Shown here piece by piece: positions 1 through 8,389 of a stretch of DNA of 64,000 bases. The notes under the pieces are model-generated. The model was given only the letters and a program-made list of their open reading frames with translations. It did not search any database and was not told the origin of the DNA. Where the stretch lies: the NCBI GenBank assembly GCA_010672785.1, contig JAAHFX010000002.1, positions 530,667-594,666 of the forward strand. The letters run 5' to 3'. The position numbers and the translations under genes are program-made. Numbering within the stretch: the first letter of the stretch is position 1; every line of letters begins with the position of its first letter. The DNA is from Sphaerospermopsis sp. SIO1G1. GTDB taxonomy: Bacteria; Cyanobacteriota; Cyanobacteriia; Cyanobacteriales; Nostocaceae.

Positions 1-131
1 GATACATTTTGATGCGCTTGATGCACGGGTTTTCAACTATTTTACCCTAAATCCTTGCACTTTTAAGATTTTAAATTGCCCAAAACCATTTACATGTCAT
101 GTTTTCACATTTATTCAGCAAACCCTAATTA
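1..131. repeat. Family C inverted-repeat element, right part (copy C1)
   Basis: This copy is cut by the window edge. It shows the family C signature: a 'ccttgcactttt' segment, a 'gttttcacattta' segment, then the terminus CAGCAAACCCTAATTA. Other copies lie near 10.6, 14.0, 30.2, 32.8, 33.7, 36.9, 48.2, 52.0 and 60.1 kb. The terminal TAATTA overlaps the stop codon of the next gene. Confidence 0.75.
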
Positions 132-371
132 ATTTTTACCAAATTTCTTTGATATCCAACTACTCGTCCCACTAACCAACGCCCCAGCCATTAAAATGCC
201 GATTGCTGGGTTAAATAGTGGTTGCCATAATTTATGCCATAAATCTAAACCTAAGTTAATACCAGAAGCATTACCGACAACGCCTACAGCAAACCAACCA
301 AAACCTAAAATTACTAGGAAAAAGTCAATTACTAATATTGTGTTAATCCAATTTAATATTTTGTCTTTCAT
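129..371 (-). CDS. Small two-helix membrane protein, unknown function
   Basis: This 80-residue protein has two hydrophobic stretches, about residues 10-35 and 55-70. They are separated by a short polar segment containing NLGLDLWHKLWQPLF, and the tail is basic (SKKFGKN). This suggests two membrane-spanning helices with both ends on the same side. I recognise no family, although the sequence looks protein-like and conserved in character. The ATG at 371 is the only good start. The stop codon TAA lies inside the TAATTA terminus of a dispersed repeat, so the present C-terminus may have been set by a repeat insertion. The upstream side (381-560) is filled with heptamer repeats, and no promoter is evident. 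Confidence 0.6.
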   Translation of the reverse strand: MKDKILNWINTILVIDFFLVILGFGWFAVGVVGNASGINLGLDLWHKLWQPLFNPAIGILMAGALVSGTSSWISKKFGKN

Positions 372-380
372 TCTGAAATA

Positions 381-421
381 GGGAACAGGGAACAGGGAAC
401 AGGGAACAGGGAACAGGGAAA
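381..421. repeat. Heptamer tandem array (GGGAACA)n
   Basis: Nearly six uninterrupted copies of GGGAACA are visible. It is a short tandemly repeated heptamer of the kind known from heterocystous cyanobacteria (STRR). The same heptamer recurs inside several family C and G elements in this window. Confidence 0.85.
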
Positions 422-467
422 AATTCGCAATTTAGAATTCAGAACTACGAATTCAGAACTACGAACT

Positions 468-561
468 ACGTAAGCGAAGCTCTCCTGAAAGGAGCATTAC
501 GAATTACGAATTACGAATTACGAATTACGTAAGCGAAGCTCTCCTGAAAGGAGCATTACGA
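468..561. repeat. Direct repeat with hairpin core (ACGTAAGCGAAGC...GGAGCATTACGA)
   Basis: A 35-bp unit occurs twice, 59 bp apart, separated by tandem ACGAATT heptamers. Its core GCTCTCCTGAAAGGAGC can fold into a hairpin. The second copy overlaps the stop codon of the TPR gene. A diverged relative lies at about 4700-4770. Confidence 0.75.
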
Positions 562-978
562 TTCAAATAACCATTTTTGAACTTTTTCTAGGCTTTTCCA
601 GTCAGGTTTTCTGCTTAAACCATCCTCAATACTCTTCTTTACTTCTTCTTCCCATTCGTTGTTAACAAATATCAACTGTTGGGCAAATTCAATATGTTCT
701 CTTAGCCCTTTATGTCCAGTTTCTAACATAGCTAATGCTAAGTTGATTCTAGCTTGTGGATCTTGAGGGTTGATTTTTACTGCTTTACTTGCCGCTTTGT
801 AAGCTAATTGAGCTTTGTTTTCTAGCAAGTATAGCCATGATAAACAAATCCAAGCAGAACTAGCTCTGGGTGAGCGATCGCACACTTCTTTAAAAACGGG
901 AATTAAAGTCGCTGCGGACTCTCCTTCTTTATATCTTTTTAAACCAGTATCAAATAATTCTTCTATTGCTATAGTCAT
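556..978 (-). CDS. Tetratricopeptide-repeat protein
   Basis: This 140-residue soluble protein is probably a protein-interaction adaptor. Residues about 40-105 read as two TPR-like helical hairpins: the motif AWICLSWLYLLENKAQLAYKAA is followed by AVKINPQDPQARINLALAMLE, which has the typical NP..P..R.NLA pattern. There is no signal peptide or membrane segment. It lies downstream of the Fe-S carrier gene at 1510-1154 on the same strand, so a shared role is possible but unproven. The stop codon TAA falls within a dispersed hairpin repeat (CATTACGA), so the last residues may be strain-specific. The TPR assignment is fairly sure; the partner is unknown. Confidence 0.75.
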   Translation of the reverse strand: MTIAIEELFDTGLKRYKEGESAATLIPVFKEVCDRSPRASSAWICLSWLYLLENKAQLAYKAASKAVKINPQDPQARINLALAMLETGHKGLREHIEFAQQLIFVNNEWEEEVKKSIEDGLSRKPDWKSLEKVQKWLFES

Positions 979-1007
979 TGGTTATTAGTGATTGGTTATT
1001 AGTTACC

Positions 1008-1143
1008 GATCAGAAGTGATTGGTGAAAGATCATTGGTGACTGATGAGATGACTGGGAATTAGTGACTAGTTTGTTTATCTCCCTTTCTCCCATTTTGTA
1101 ACCTGCACCTTGCACTTAATACTCTGCACAATCACTTCTGATC
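1008..1143. repeat. Small element with 15-bp perfect terminal inverted repeats
   Basis: GATCAGAAGTGATTG at 1008-1022 is the exact reverse complement of 1129-1143. The interior has no open reading frame. It has the shape of a miniature inverted-repeat element lying between two co-directional genes. I saw no second copy in the window. Confidence 0.5.
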
Positions 1144-1153
1144 ATTGACTATA

Positions 1154-1510
1154 TTACACTCCAAAGGATTTACCACAACCACAGGTTTGAGAAGCGTTGG
1201 GGTTAGTAAACTGAAAACCGCCGCCAATCATGGCATCACTGTAATCTAGCATTAAACCATAGAGATATAACAAGCTCTTGCGATCGCAAACAATTTTAAA
1301 ACCATCGTAATCAAAGACTTCATCCTGAGAAGTTGTCTTGGTGATGTCTTCAAAATCCATCATATAAGACATTCCAGAACAACCACCTTGACGTACTCCT
1401 ACTCGTAAACATAAGTCTTTTCCTTGTTGAGCTTGGAGAGATTTTACCTGGCGTAATGCAGCTTCACTGAGCAGAATGCCACGTTCTTGGGTTTGACTTG
1501 CTTGTACCAT
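1154..1510 (-). CDS. A-type iron-sulfur cluster carrier (HesB/IscA/SufA family)
   Basis: This 118-residue protein carries the three conserved cysteines of A-type carriers: C44 in QGGCSGMSY, and C110 and C112 in the C-terminal CGCGKSF. The family delivers Fe-S clusters to apoproteins in the cytosol, working with the SUF system in cyanobacteria. Length and motif spacing are normal for the family. The start ATG at 1510 has a purine-rich stretch (AAGGAGAC) just upstream, a good ribosome binding site. A TPR gene follows on the same strand after 175 bases of repeat-bearing DNA. The family is certain, but iscA, sufA or the nif-linked hesB identity cannot be separated from sequence alone. No nif genes are nearby. 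Confidence 0.93.
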   Translation of the reverse strand: MVQASQTQERGILLSEAALRQVKSLQAQQGKDLCLRVGVRQGGCSGMSYMMDFEDITKTTSQDEVFDYDGFKIVCDRKSLLYLYGLMLDYSDAMIGGGFQFTNPNASQTCGCGKSFGV

Positions 1511-1733
1511 TTTATTGTCTCCTTAACTAGATTAAACACTGTTATGTATATACTATTGATAACCGTTAGGCTAATTTTTTGATTTTTCCTTCTATTTTAA
1601 CGATATTGATAGCTCAAGATGTTAAATTTCTCAATAGACAATCAACAGCAGCTTGGGATTTTGATAACCTGAGTTCGGGAGAAACTCAAAACCCAATCAT
1701 TTTCTAGGCTGAAATGTTTATTCTGTCGTTGAG

Positions 1734-1846
1734 TAATACAATTTCCTCATGAAGCTGCACTTAATTTTGCAACTCGTATTTTCTTCCTCTGCGATCTCTG
1801 TGCCTCTGTGGTTAATTCTCTGATAAATTTGGCGCATTTTTATACA
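1734..1846. repeat. Family D dispersed element (copy D1)
   Basis: It matches 57061-57186 over nearly its whole length, including the phrases TCTCTGTGCCTCTGTGG and GATAAATTTGGCGCAT. Its right end runs directly into family A copy A1, as if A1 had inserted into or truncated it. The open frame at 1718-1906 on the minus strand is an artefact of these two repeats. Confidence 0.75.
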
Positions 1847-1953
1847 TACAGCAGATTTCATCTTGGTGAGGTACACTAGTGACGGGCTGTCCGGCCCATC
1901 CCACAAAAGTTTAATTTTTGAGACTGTACCTCATTAACCTCGAATTTGCTGTA
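1847..1953. repeat. Family A MITE-like element (copy A1)
   Basis: The ends are TACAGCAGATTTC and GAATTTGCTGTA. The inner GAGGTAC/GTACCTC inverted repeats and a GGGCTGTCCGGCCCA core are present, with the core in reverse orientation relative to most copies. Length is 107 bp. Confidence 0.8.
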
Positions 1954-2647
1954 ACTCGCATAACTCCAAAAAACCTGAAAGCAAGTTACTCAGGGCTTGT
2001 TGAAAATATCATAGGTGTTTATTGTAATTTTTAATCTAAGTTATGGATAAAAAAATTTATGTATCGTGATCATAAGAGTAGAGATATTAAGTTGCACTGC
2101 TGCTAATTTCATCCGTTGAATTACTGATAATAAATTCAGAGCATTGCTGATTCTGGGTATGATTTTAGATTTTGGATTTTAGATTATTGGCACTCCTTGT
2201 TAATATAAATTTTTCTGTTGCCTGTTTCTTGTTACCTTTTCTGTGTTCCCTAAATCTTAATGTCATACCTTAATTCAGCTACGCTAAATTAAGACTATAT
2301 GTTTGCACAAATATTACTATAATTTTTTACCTTCATGAGTCCATCATTCAAACGATAATTCCTACTAATCAATACCTCACCTAATTACGATGGATAAGTA
2401 TTTATTCCATACTGAGTTATCTAATTAATGTCTAATCTGTGGTTTTCTACAATGAACTCTGAAGGTTCTTGCTGCATAATCTATGGTTAAAAAGCTCAAG
2501 ATATTTTCTTGATCTTCAAGGAAACTTTACAAATAACTTGCAAATATATTAATGATTTTATGATCTTTTTTCACTATCTTTGATAGTATCATTTTTTCCT
2601 TTTACACCAGATACATTCTGGATAACTGTTAACACATAGCAAGTTGC
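1954..2647. other. Intergenic stretch, no gene seen
   Basis: About 690 bases of AT-rich DNA between the repeat pair and the small RHH gene. I see no convincing coding frame, RNA gene or recognisable repeat here apart from short AT-rich simple sequence. Confidence 0.5.
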
Positions 2648-2824
2648 ATGATAATGACTAATAAAAAGTGGGCTGTTAAACGTATTACTGTTAACCTAGC
2701 AACTCAGGAAGCAGAAAAACTAGAAAAATATTGTCAACAGACAGGTAGACCGGCTACCGATGTGATTCGTGAATTAATCAGGGGTTTAAGTTTATCGGAG
2801 GATAGTGATAATGGTAATGGGTGA
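2648..2824 (+). CDS. Small ribbon-helix-helix (CopG/Arc-like) DNA-binding protein
   Basis: This 58-residue frame is below the usual length cut-off. It begins MIMTNKKWAVKRITVNL. The pattern is that of a ribbon-helix-helix protein: a short beta strand with alternating residues (KRITVNL, about 11-17), helix A (QEAEKLEKYCQQTG, about 20-33), then helix B (PATDVIRELIRGL, about 35-47). RHH proteins bind DNA as dimers and often act as autoregulators or antitoxins. No toxin gene is beside it; the next gene is crtQ, 308 bases downstream on the same strand. An internal ATG at 2654 is an alternative start. The fold call is fairly good; the target is unknown. Confidence 0.6.
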   Translation: MIMTNKKWAVKRITVNLATQEAEKLEKYCQQTGRPATDVIRELIRGLSLSEDSDNGNG

Positions 2825-3061
2825 AGTGGTAAATGGATACAAATAAAAGTATACAGAGACTTGTTGTGTATCATTGGCACAATATTAAACGAAAAGTAGC
2901 GACTACAACATTAATGTTTTCAGTAGATCCGCTATTCAAACAGTAGTAAATTGCGATAAAACGTTAATAATCACTGCCCTTTTGGGTTGGTGAGTGTGTC
3001 AACTGATTTCTTATTTTTTCCAACTTTCTTCCACTGTGAACCTATTCATTGACCAATTGTG

Positions 3062-3111
3062 ACACCAAGCCAGTTACAATTTGTAAATAAACTAATTACA
3101 CAGCTTGGTGT
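3062..3111 (+). promoter_or_regulatory. Inverted repeats in the crtQ leader
   Basis: ACACCAAGC at 3062-3070 is perfectly complementary to GCTTGGTGT at 3103-3111. The intervening loop holds a second palindrome, TTACAATTTGTAA at 3074-3086. The structure ends 21 bases before the crtQ ATG. It could be an operator or an RNA hairpin in the 5' leader; the role is inferred. Confidence 0.4.
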
Positions 3112-3132
3112 AAGCAATAAAGGAAATTAGGA

Positions 3133-4572
3133 ATGCGTGTTGCAATTGTAGGTGCAGGACTAGCTGGGTTAGCCACTGCCATAGATTTAGCTGATGCGGG
3201 TTGTGAAGTTCAAATTTTTGAATCTCGTCCCTTTGTCGGTGGGAAAGTAGGCAGTTGGGTAGATGGTGATGGCAACCATATAGAAATGGGGCTACACGTC
3301 TTCTTCGGCTGCTACTACAATCTGTTTGAGTTGATGAATAAGGTAGGAGCGGGAGATAATTTACGCCTGAAAGAACACACCCATACTTTCATTAATAAAG
3401 GTGGAAAAATTGGTGCTTTAGACTTCCGGTTCATCACTGGTGCGCCTTTTAATGGCTTAAAGGCATTTTTTACCACCTCTCAACTTTCAGCGCTGGATAA
3501 ATTCCAAAATGCGATCGCCTTGGGAACTAGCCCTATTGTCCGGGGTTTAGTGGACTTTGACGGTGCAATGAATACCATCCGTGATTTAGATAAAGTGAGT
3601 TTTGCTGACTGGTTCTATCGTCATGGTGGTAGCAAAGGTAGCATAGAACGGATGTGGAATCCTATCGCTTATGCTTTGGGTTTTATTGACTGCGAGCATA
3701 TTTCAGCCCGTTGTATGCTAACAATCTTCCAGTTCTTTGCAGTCAGAACCGAGGCTTCTATTTTGCGAATGCTGGAAGGTTCACCCCACGAATATTTACA
3801 TAAACCAATTATTGAATACTTAGAAGCTAGGGGTACAAAGATTTATACCCGTCGCCAAGTGCGAGAAATTCAGTTTACTGAATCTGGTGAAGACACCAAA
3901 GTTACAGGAATAGTAGTTGCTAATGGTGAAACAGAGGAAGTAATTACTGCTGATGCTTATGTTTGCGCCTGTGATGTACCAGGAATTAAGAAAGTATTAC
4001 CGCAAGCATGGCGGAAATGGTCAGAATTTGACAACATTTATAAATTAGATGCTGTTCCGGTTGCTACAGTACAATTAAGATTTGACGGTTGGGTAACAGA
4101 ATTACAAGATGAAGAAAAACGCAAACAGTTAAATCAAGCAGAAGGATTAGATAATTTGTTATACACTGCCGATGCTGATTTTTCTTGTTTTGCTGATTTG
4201 GCTTTAACCAGTCCCGCAGATTATTATCGTCCTGGGGAGGGTTCATTGCTACAGTTAGTGTTAACTCCTGGAGATCCATTTATTAAAGAAAGTAATGAAG
4301 CGATCGCCCACCATGTTCTTAAGCAAGTCCATGAATTATTCCCCTCATCTAGGGAACTAAACATGACTTGGTACAGTGTGGTAAAACTAGCTCAATCTTT
4401 GTACAGAGAAGCACCAGGAATGGACGTTTACAGACCTGATCAAAAAACACCAATTCCTAATTTTTTCCTTGCAGGAAGTTACACCCAACAAGATTACATT
4501 GATTCTATGGAAGGTGCAACAACTTCTGGGAAACGTGCAGCAAAGGTTATTTTAGAAAATGTGAAGAAGTAG
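3133..4572 (+). CDS. crtQ: Zeta-carotene desaturase (CrtQ/ZDS type)
   Basis: This 479-residue FAD enzyme of carotenoid synthesis converts zeta-carotene through neurosporene to lycopene at the thylakoid or plasma membrane, passing electrons to quinone. The N-terminus [16 protein letters not shown] carries the GxGxxG dinucleotide-binding motif (residues 7-12), followed by [14 protein letters not shown]. The C-terminus has [19 protein letters not shown], the second FAD-contacting motif of the phytoene-desaturase-like family. Length is typical of cyanobacterial and plant ZDS. AGGAAATTAGGA just upstream supplies a ribosome binding site. The leader holds nested inverted repeats. An SRPBCC gene follows on the same strand beyond a family B element. 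The assignment is secure; CrtP is the closest alternative, but the N-terminal [19 protein letters not shown] favours ZDS. Confidence 0.95.
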   Translation: MRVAIVGAGLAGLATAIDLADAGCEVQIFESRPFVGGKVGSWVDGDGNHIEMGLHVFFGCYYNLFELMNKVGAGDNLRLKEHTHTFINKGGKIGALDFRFITGAPFNGLKAFFTTSQLSALDKFQNAIALGTSPIVRGLVDFDGAMNTIRDLDKVSFADWFYRHGGSKGSIERMWNPIAYALGFIDCEHISARCMLTIFQFFAVRTEASILRMLEGSPHEYLHKPIIEYLEARGTKIYTRRQVREIQFTESGEDTKVTGIVVANGETEEVITADAYVCACDVPGIKKVLPQAWRKWSEFDNIYKLDAVPVATVQLRFDGWVTELQDEEKRKQLNQAEGLDNLLYTADADFSCFADLALTSPADYYRPGEGSLLQLVLTPGDPFIKESNEAIAHHVLKQVHELFPSSRELNMTWYSVVKLAQSLYREAPGMDVYRPDQKTPIPNFFLAGSYTQQDYIDSMEGATTSGKRAAKVILENVKK

Positions 4573-4602
4573 GTGACAGGGAACAGGTAATAGTGATTTA
4601 AT

Positions 4603-4690
4603 TAGGACTTACGCATTTTAACGAAATGTGGTTCTTGAGATTGCTTCCTTACATCGCACAGCATTTGGAATAAGTTTTGCGTAAGTCCTA
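4603..4690. repeat. Family B MITE-like element (copy B1)
   Basis: 88 bp bounded by TAGGACTTACGCA and TGCGTAAGTCCTA, a 13-bp perfect terminal inverted repeat. The interior is of type 1 (GAGATTGCTTCCTTACATCG). It lies between crtQ and the SRPBCC gene. Confidence 0.85.
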
Positions 4691-4793
4691 TTAATTACGA
4701 ATTACGTTAACGTTCACGTTCGCCGAGCGTGGCGTTAGTCATAGCCCTCCCGAGAAGAGCATTACGAATTATTAATTATTAATCTAAAATCCA

Positions 4794-5243
4794 ATGGCTG
4801 ACTGGTTAGAACATAGCGTACAAGTAGAAGTAGAAGCTCCCATAGAATTAGTATGGGGGTTGTGGTCTGATTTGGAACAAATGCCACAATGGATGAAATG
4901 GATTGATTCAGTAAAAATCTCCCCTGATGATCCAGAAATTTCTATATGGAAATTAAGTACCAGTGGTTTACAATTTAGCTGGAAATCCCGTATTTTGAAA
5001 AATATTTCCCATCAAATTATCCAATGGGAATCTGTGGATGGTTTACCAAATCAAGGAGCAATTCGTTTTTACGATCGCCATGAGGGAGGTAGTATTGTGA
5101 AGATGACTATTTCCTATGCTATTCCCGGTATTTTGGGTAAGTTGATGGATAATTTATTTTTGGGAAAGGCTGTAGAATCAACGATTCAAGCAGATTTGGA
5201 AAGGTTTAAAGAATATGCTTTGAATGTGAAGGGTGATGGATAG
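4794..5243 (+). CDS. SRPBCC (polyketide cyclase/dehydrase-like) family protein
   Basis: This 149-residue soluble protein has the START/Bet v1-like SRPBCC pattern. An opening strand, EHSVQVEVEAPIELVWGLW, is followed by DLEQMPQWMKWIDSV, a central beta sheet (SWKSRILKNISHQIIQWESV), and a long C-terminal helix (ESTIQADLERFKEYAL). The fold binds a hydrophobic ligand in a cavity; the ligand here is unknown. It lies 221 bases downstream of crtQ on the same strand, so a link with carotenoids or membrane lipids is plausible by position only. A family B element and a TACGAATTATTAATT repeat separate the two genes and may disturb co-transcription. The ATG at 4794 is the only reasonable start. Confidence 0.8.
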   Translation: MADWLEHSVQVEVEAPIELVWGLWSDLEQMPQWMKWIDSVKISPDDPEISIWKLSTSGLQFSWKSRILKNISHQIIQWESVDGLPNQGAIRFYDRHEGGSIVKMTISYAIPGILGKLMDNLFLGKAVESTIQADLERFKEYALNVKGDG

Positions 5244-5377
5244 AAGGGGTTGATAAAACAGTAAATTTCTCACTACTAAATTTTCCCGTAGGTTGGGTTG
5301 AACAAAGTGAAACCCAACTTTTACTCACTATGTTTTTTGGGTTTCGTTTCTTAACCCAATGTGCAAGCAAATCAATA

Positions 5378-5471
5378 TAGGACTTACGCACAAGCTATGG
5401 AATAATCTAACCACTCCAGACACAGAGAACACAGAGGAATGAGGGTTTGATAGATATTTTGCGTAAGTCCT
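5378..5471. repeat. Family B element (copy B2, type 2 interior)
   Basis: TAGGACTTACGCA at the left and TGCGTAAGTCCT at the right. The interior is unlike B1 and contains ACAGAGAACACAGAGGAATGAGG. Only seven bases separate it from the family A copy that follows. Confidence 0.8.
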
Positions 5472-5478
5472 GTCAATA

Positions 5479-5585
5479 TACAGCAGATTTCGTTGCTACG
5501 AGGTACAAATCATAATCATGAAACTCTTGTGGGGTGGGCATCTTGCCCGCCAAAAACGTACCTCATTACACCGGAAAGTGCTGTA
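5479..5585. repeat. Family A MITE-like element (copy A2)
   Basis: 107 bp from TACAGCAGATTTCG to GGAAAGTGCTGTA, with inner GAGGTAC/GTACCTC repeats. The core is the 'GGGCATCTTGCCCGCC' variant. Confidence 0.85.
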
Positions 5586-6237
5586 TTTTATGGCAAAGGT
5601 ATTGTTATTCAAGGTCTTTGCACTTTAGCGAAATTTGACATAAGGATAGGTATAAAGAACACGTCCTGATTAAGCAAAAACACTAATAATATTGTCTTCG
5701 ATTAAATACTTATCATTAAGTCCGCAGGGAGAAAAGAATTTTCGGATTTCTGCATACACCTGTTATAAGCTGTTTTGCATTTAACTTGTATAAGCCATAT
5801 TTAACCTAGGTTGACACCAATGCTTATTCAGCAACCCCGACTTTAAGTAGTTAAACTATAGAAAATATTTAAAGTCATTGCCTTAATATTTGGTGTTTCC
5901 AAAGCGTGCAAAGAAATTATATCACTAAATGGCATTTAAAACTTTTTTCATATTATAAATGTAACTATTCTTAAATGTTTAGAATGATATATTATTTGGG
6001 CAAACAAGACTTGCTAGTAGAGCAATAATAAAGTTTATTCCTACATCATTACATATTTATTAGTACCTCAAAACATAGTACTGTTCACTCCATATAGCCG
6101 TTTTTGATTCAGTCGAATAAAATTTTAGAAGATAATACTCTAGTTCATCAGGAATATTAAAAATATATTTTGCATTCTAGTTAATAAGAAAACACTTTAA
6201 CTTTTATTCTCCATATTTCTCATACCTTCATAATATA
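5586..6237. other. Long AT-rich gap upstream of the histidine kinase
   Basis: No full gene is visible. A 29-codon minus-strand frame at 5670-5759 ends in KYLIEDNIISVFA and looks faintly protein-like, possibly the tail of a decayed gene, but I cannot name a family. The rest is AT-rich and probably holds the promoter of the kinase gene. Confidence 0.4.
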
Positions 6238-7890
6238 ATGTTAAATAACATAACAATAGTCTTCAGTGATCATATTAGTTTTATAATCCACTATTACAGA
6301 CGCTTTTTTTGTCAATTATCTAAATATCCATCCCAGATTGTCACTGCAACAGTAGTATTAACTTTACTGTTATTTTTTCCTCAAATTTGGATGACAGGAC
6401 AAGTATATCAAAACTTTAACAGCATTATTCGAGAAGAAGTACGCCTGCAAAATTTGAGTGATAAAATCACGCATTTGGATGAAGTTTTAACTATGTCAGC
6501 ACGGATGAATGCAGCTACTGGTAATAATTTTTGGGAAGAAAGATATCGCCGATTTGAACCACAGCTTAATTCTGTTATTCAAGAATCTATTCAACTTGCT
6601 CCAGATGCTTACAAAAGTGAATATGCAAAAAAAACTGATGCAGCTAATGTCAAATTAGTGGACATGGAGTATCGCTCTTTTAAGTTAGTTAGGAACAATC
6701 AACAACAATTGGCACAAGCACTATTGTCAAGTACTGAATATGAAATAGAAAAAGAAAAATATGCGGATGGAGTGAATCAAAGAAATATAGCAATTGCTCA
6801 ACAAATACGAAAAAAAGTGGCAGACTATCGTCAACAATTGTTTTGGTCAATTTTTATATCAATTGCAAGTTTGGCAATGCTTATACCTTCATGGTTACTA
6901 GTATTGCGTATTTTACAAGAGTATGTAAAAGGACGAAAAATTGCTCAACTAGCATTAGAAGAAACAAACCAAAAATTAGAAAGTCGTGTTCAAAAAAGAA
7001 CCCAAGAATTAAGCAATAAAAATAACCAACTACAACAAACTCTCAAAACACTCCAAAATACCCAATTACAACTAATTCAAACTGAAAAGATGTCTAGTTT
7101 AGGTGAAATGATAGCAGGTATTGCCCATGAAATAAATAATCCAGTTACTTTTGTAGAAGGAAATCTTAACTATGCGGAAGAATATATACAGAATTTATTG
7201 AAGTTATTGCAACTTTATCAACAGTCTTATCCCAAACCAACACAAGTTATTCAAGCATATACCAAAGAAATCGAACTAGATTTTCTCCAAGATGACTTAA
7301 TCAAACTACTCAATTCTATGAAAGTAGGAACTGAAAGAATTAGCGCAATTGTCTTATCTTTGAGAAATTTTTCTCGTCTTGATGAATCTGATTTCAAAAC
7401 AGTTAACATTCATGAAGGAATAGATAACACTCTCATGATTCTCCAACATCGGTTGAAGAATAAATCTAAATTTCCAGATATTTCCATTGTCAAAGAGTAT
7501 GGAAAATTTTCAGATGTTGAATGCTATCCTAGTCAATTGAATCAAGTATTTATGAATATTTTGGCAAATGCTATTGATGCTTTTGAAGATGGGTATAAAG
7601 AATCAAACTTGCAGTCTCCGACAATTCGTATTAACACTCAAATAGTAGACAAATGGGTAAAAATTCGTATTATAGATAATGGTTATGGTATTCCAGAAGA
7701 TATACGCCTAAAATTATTTGATCCTTTCTTCACTACTAAAGAAATAGGTAAAGGTACAGGATTGGGATTATCTATTAGTTACCAGATAATTGTAGACAAA
7801 CATTATGGTAAGTTATCTTGTCAATCAAGTTTAGAAAAGGGTACAGAATTTATCATCGAAATTCCAGTTAATCACAAAACTCATTCATAG
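6238..7890 (+). CDS. Membrane sensor histidine kinase
   Basis: This 550-residue protein has one N-terminal helix (about residues 36-58, [15 protein letters not shown]), an extracytoplasmic helical sensor region (about 60-200) and a second helix (about 203-226, [16 protein letters not shown]). A coiled coil (235-285, rich in Q and L) follows. The kinase core has phospho-acceptor H297 in [10 protein letters not shown] and the ATP-binding motifs NILANAIDA (N box), DNGYGIP (G1) and GKGTGLGLS (G2). It should autophosphorylate and pass phosphate to a response regulator, but none is adjacent. The next gene, 500 bases on, is a lipoxygenase. The gene and its surroundings are strikingly AT-rich and lack HIP1 sites. 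The sensed signal is unknown. Confidence 0.9.
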   Translation: MLNNITIVFSDHISFIIHYYRRFFCQLSKYPSQIVTATVVLTLLLFFPQIWMTGQVYQNFNSIIREEVRLQNLSDKITHLDEVLTMSARMNAATGNNFWEERYRRFEPQLNSVIQESIQLAPDAYKSEYAKKTDAANVKLVDMEYRSFKLVRNNQQQLAQALLSSTEYEIEKEKYADGVNQRNIAIAQQIRKKVADYRQQLFWSIFISIASLAMLIPSWLLVLRILQEYVKGRKIAQLALEETNQKLESRVQKRTQELSNKNNQLQQTLKTLQNTQLQLIQTEKMSSLGEMIAGIAHEINNPVTFVEGNLNYAEEYIQNLLKLLQLYQQSYPKPTQVIQAYTKEIELDFLQDDLIKLLNSMKVGTERISAIVLSLRNFSRLDESDFKTVNIHEGIDNTLMILQHRLKNKSKFPDISIVKEYGKFSDVECYPSQLNQVFMNILANAIDAFEDGYKESNLQSPTIRINTQIVDKWVKIRIIDNGYGIPEDIRLKLFDPFFTTKEIGKGTGLGLSISYQIIVDKHYGKLSCQSSLEKGTEFIIEIPVNHKTHS

Positions 7891-7895
7891 TAGGT

Positions 7896-7988
7896 TAGGA
7901 ATTACGCATTTTTACGAAATGTCTAATTTGGAGATTGTCTCCTTACATCGCAATGACAGTATTTGAACTAGGTTATAGGTAAGTCCTA
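7896..7988. repeat. Family B element (copy B3, type 1 interior)
   Basis: Slightly worn ends, TAGGAATTACGCA and GGTAAGTCCTA, around GAGATTGTCTCCTTACATCGCAATG. It begins six bases after the kinase stop codon. Confidence 0.75.
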
Positions 7989-8389
7989 TTCATGAGTAAA
8001 TCAATATTTAGTGATTAAGTCTAATAAATCTGAGTTCAGGTTAAAGATTAAGAAAACATGATCTACTTTAGTTGAAGAATAGGTTTCTGAGGTTGATAAT
8101 TCAGAACAAATAGCTGGGATATTTTTTTAATAATTTTTGTTAATTAAGCTAAATATTTAACATGACAATTTAGTTATTTGGTCATCTTGTGGAATTATAA
8201 TTCAGAAAAAACTTGGTGATTTATAACTGTACTTGTGAAGTAAATTGCTTGATACACAATAGTTACATATTTAATAAATAATAAATGTTTTGAGAGGATG
8301 ACAAAATAAGGGTAAAAGCACTAGACTAATATTGTTAAATATTCCCGTACCAGTAAGAATACTGAATTGCAACCATTAAGGAAAACAAA
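7989..8389. other. AT-rich gap upstream of the lipoxygenase
   Basis: About 400 bases with no coding frame or recognised repeat. AAGGAAAAC directly before 8390 is the ribosome binding site of the lipoxygenase gene. Confidence 0.5.

Noticed and set aside
381..561. CRISPR-like direct repeats
   Set aside because: These are contiguous heptamers and a two-copy hairpin repeat, with no unique spacers of constant length and no cas genes.
1718..1906. 62-codon minus-strand frame (MWDGPDSPSLVYL...)
   Set aside because: Built entirely from repeat families D and A; the same peptide text appears in other copies, e.g. 57053-57244 and 14017-14259.
5670..5759. 29-codon minus-strand frame ending KYLIEDNIISVFA
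   Set aside because: Looks like the tail of a protein, but has no upstream coding continuation and no family I can name; kept as a note, not a gene.
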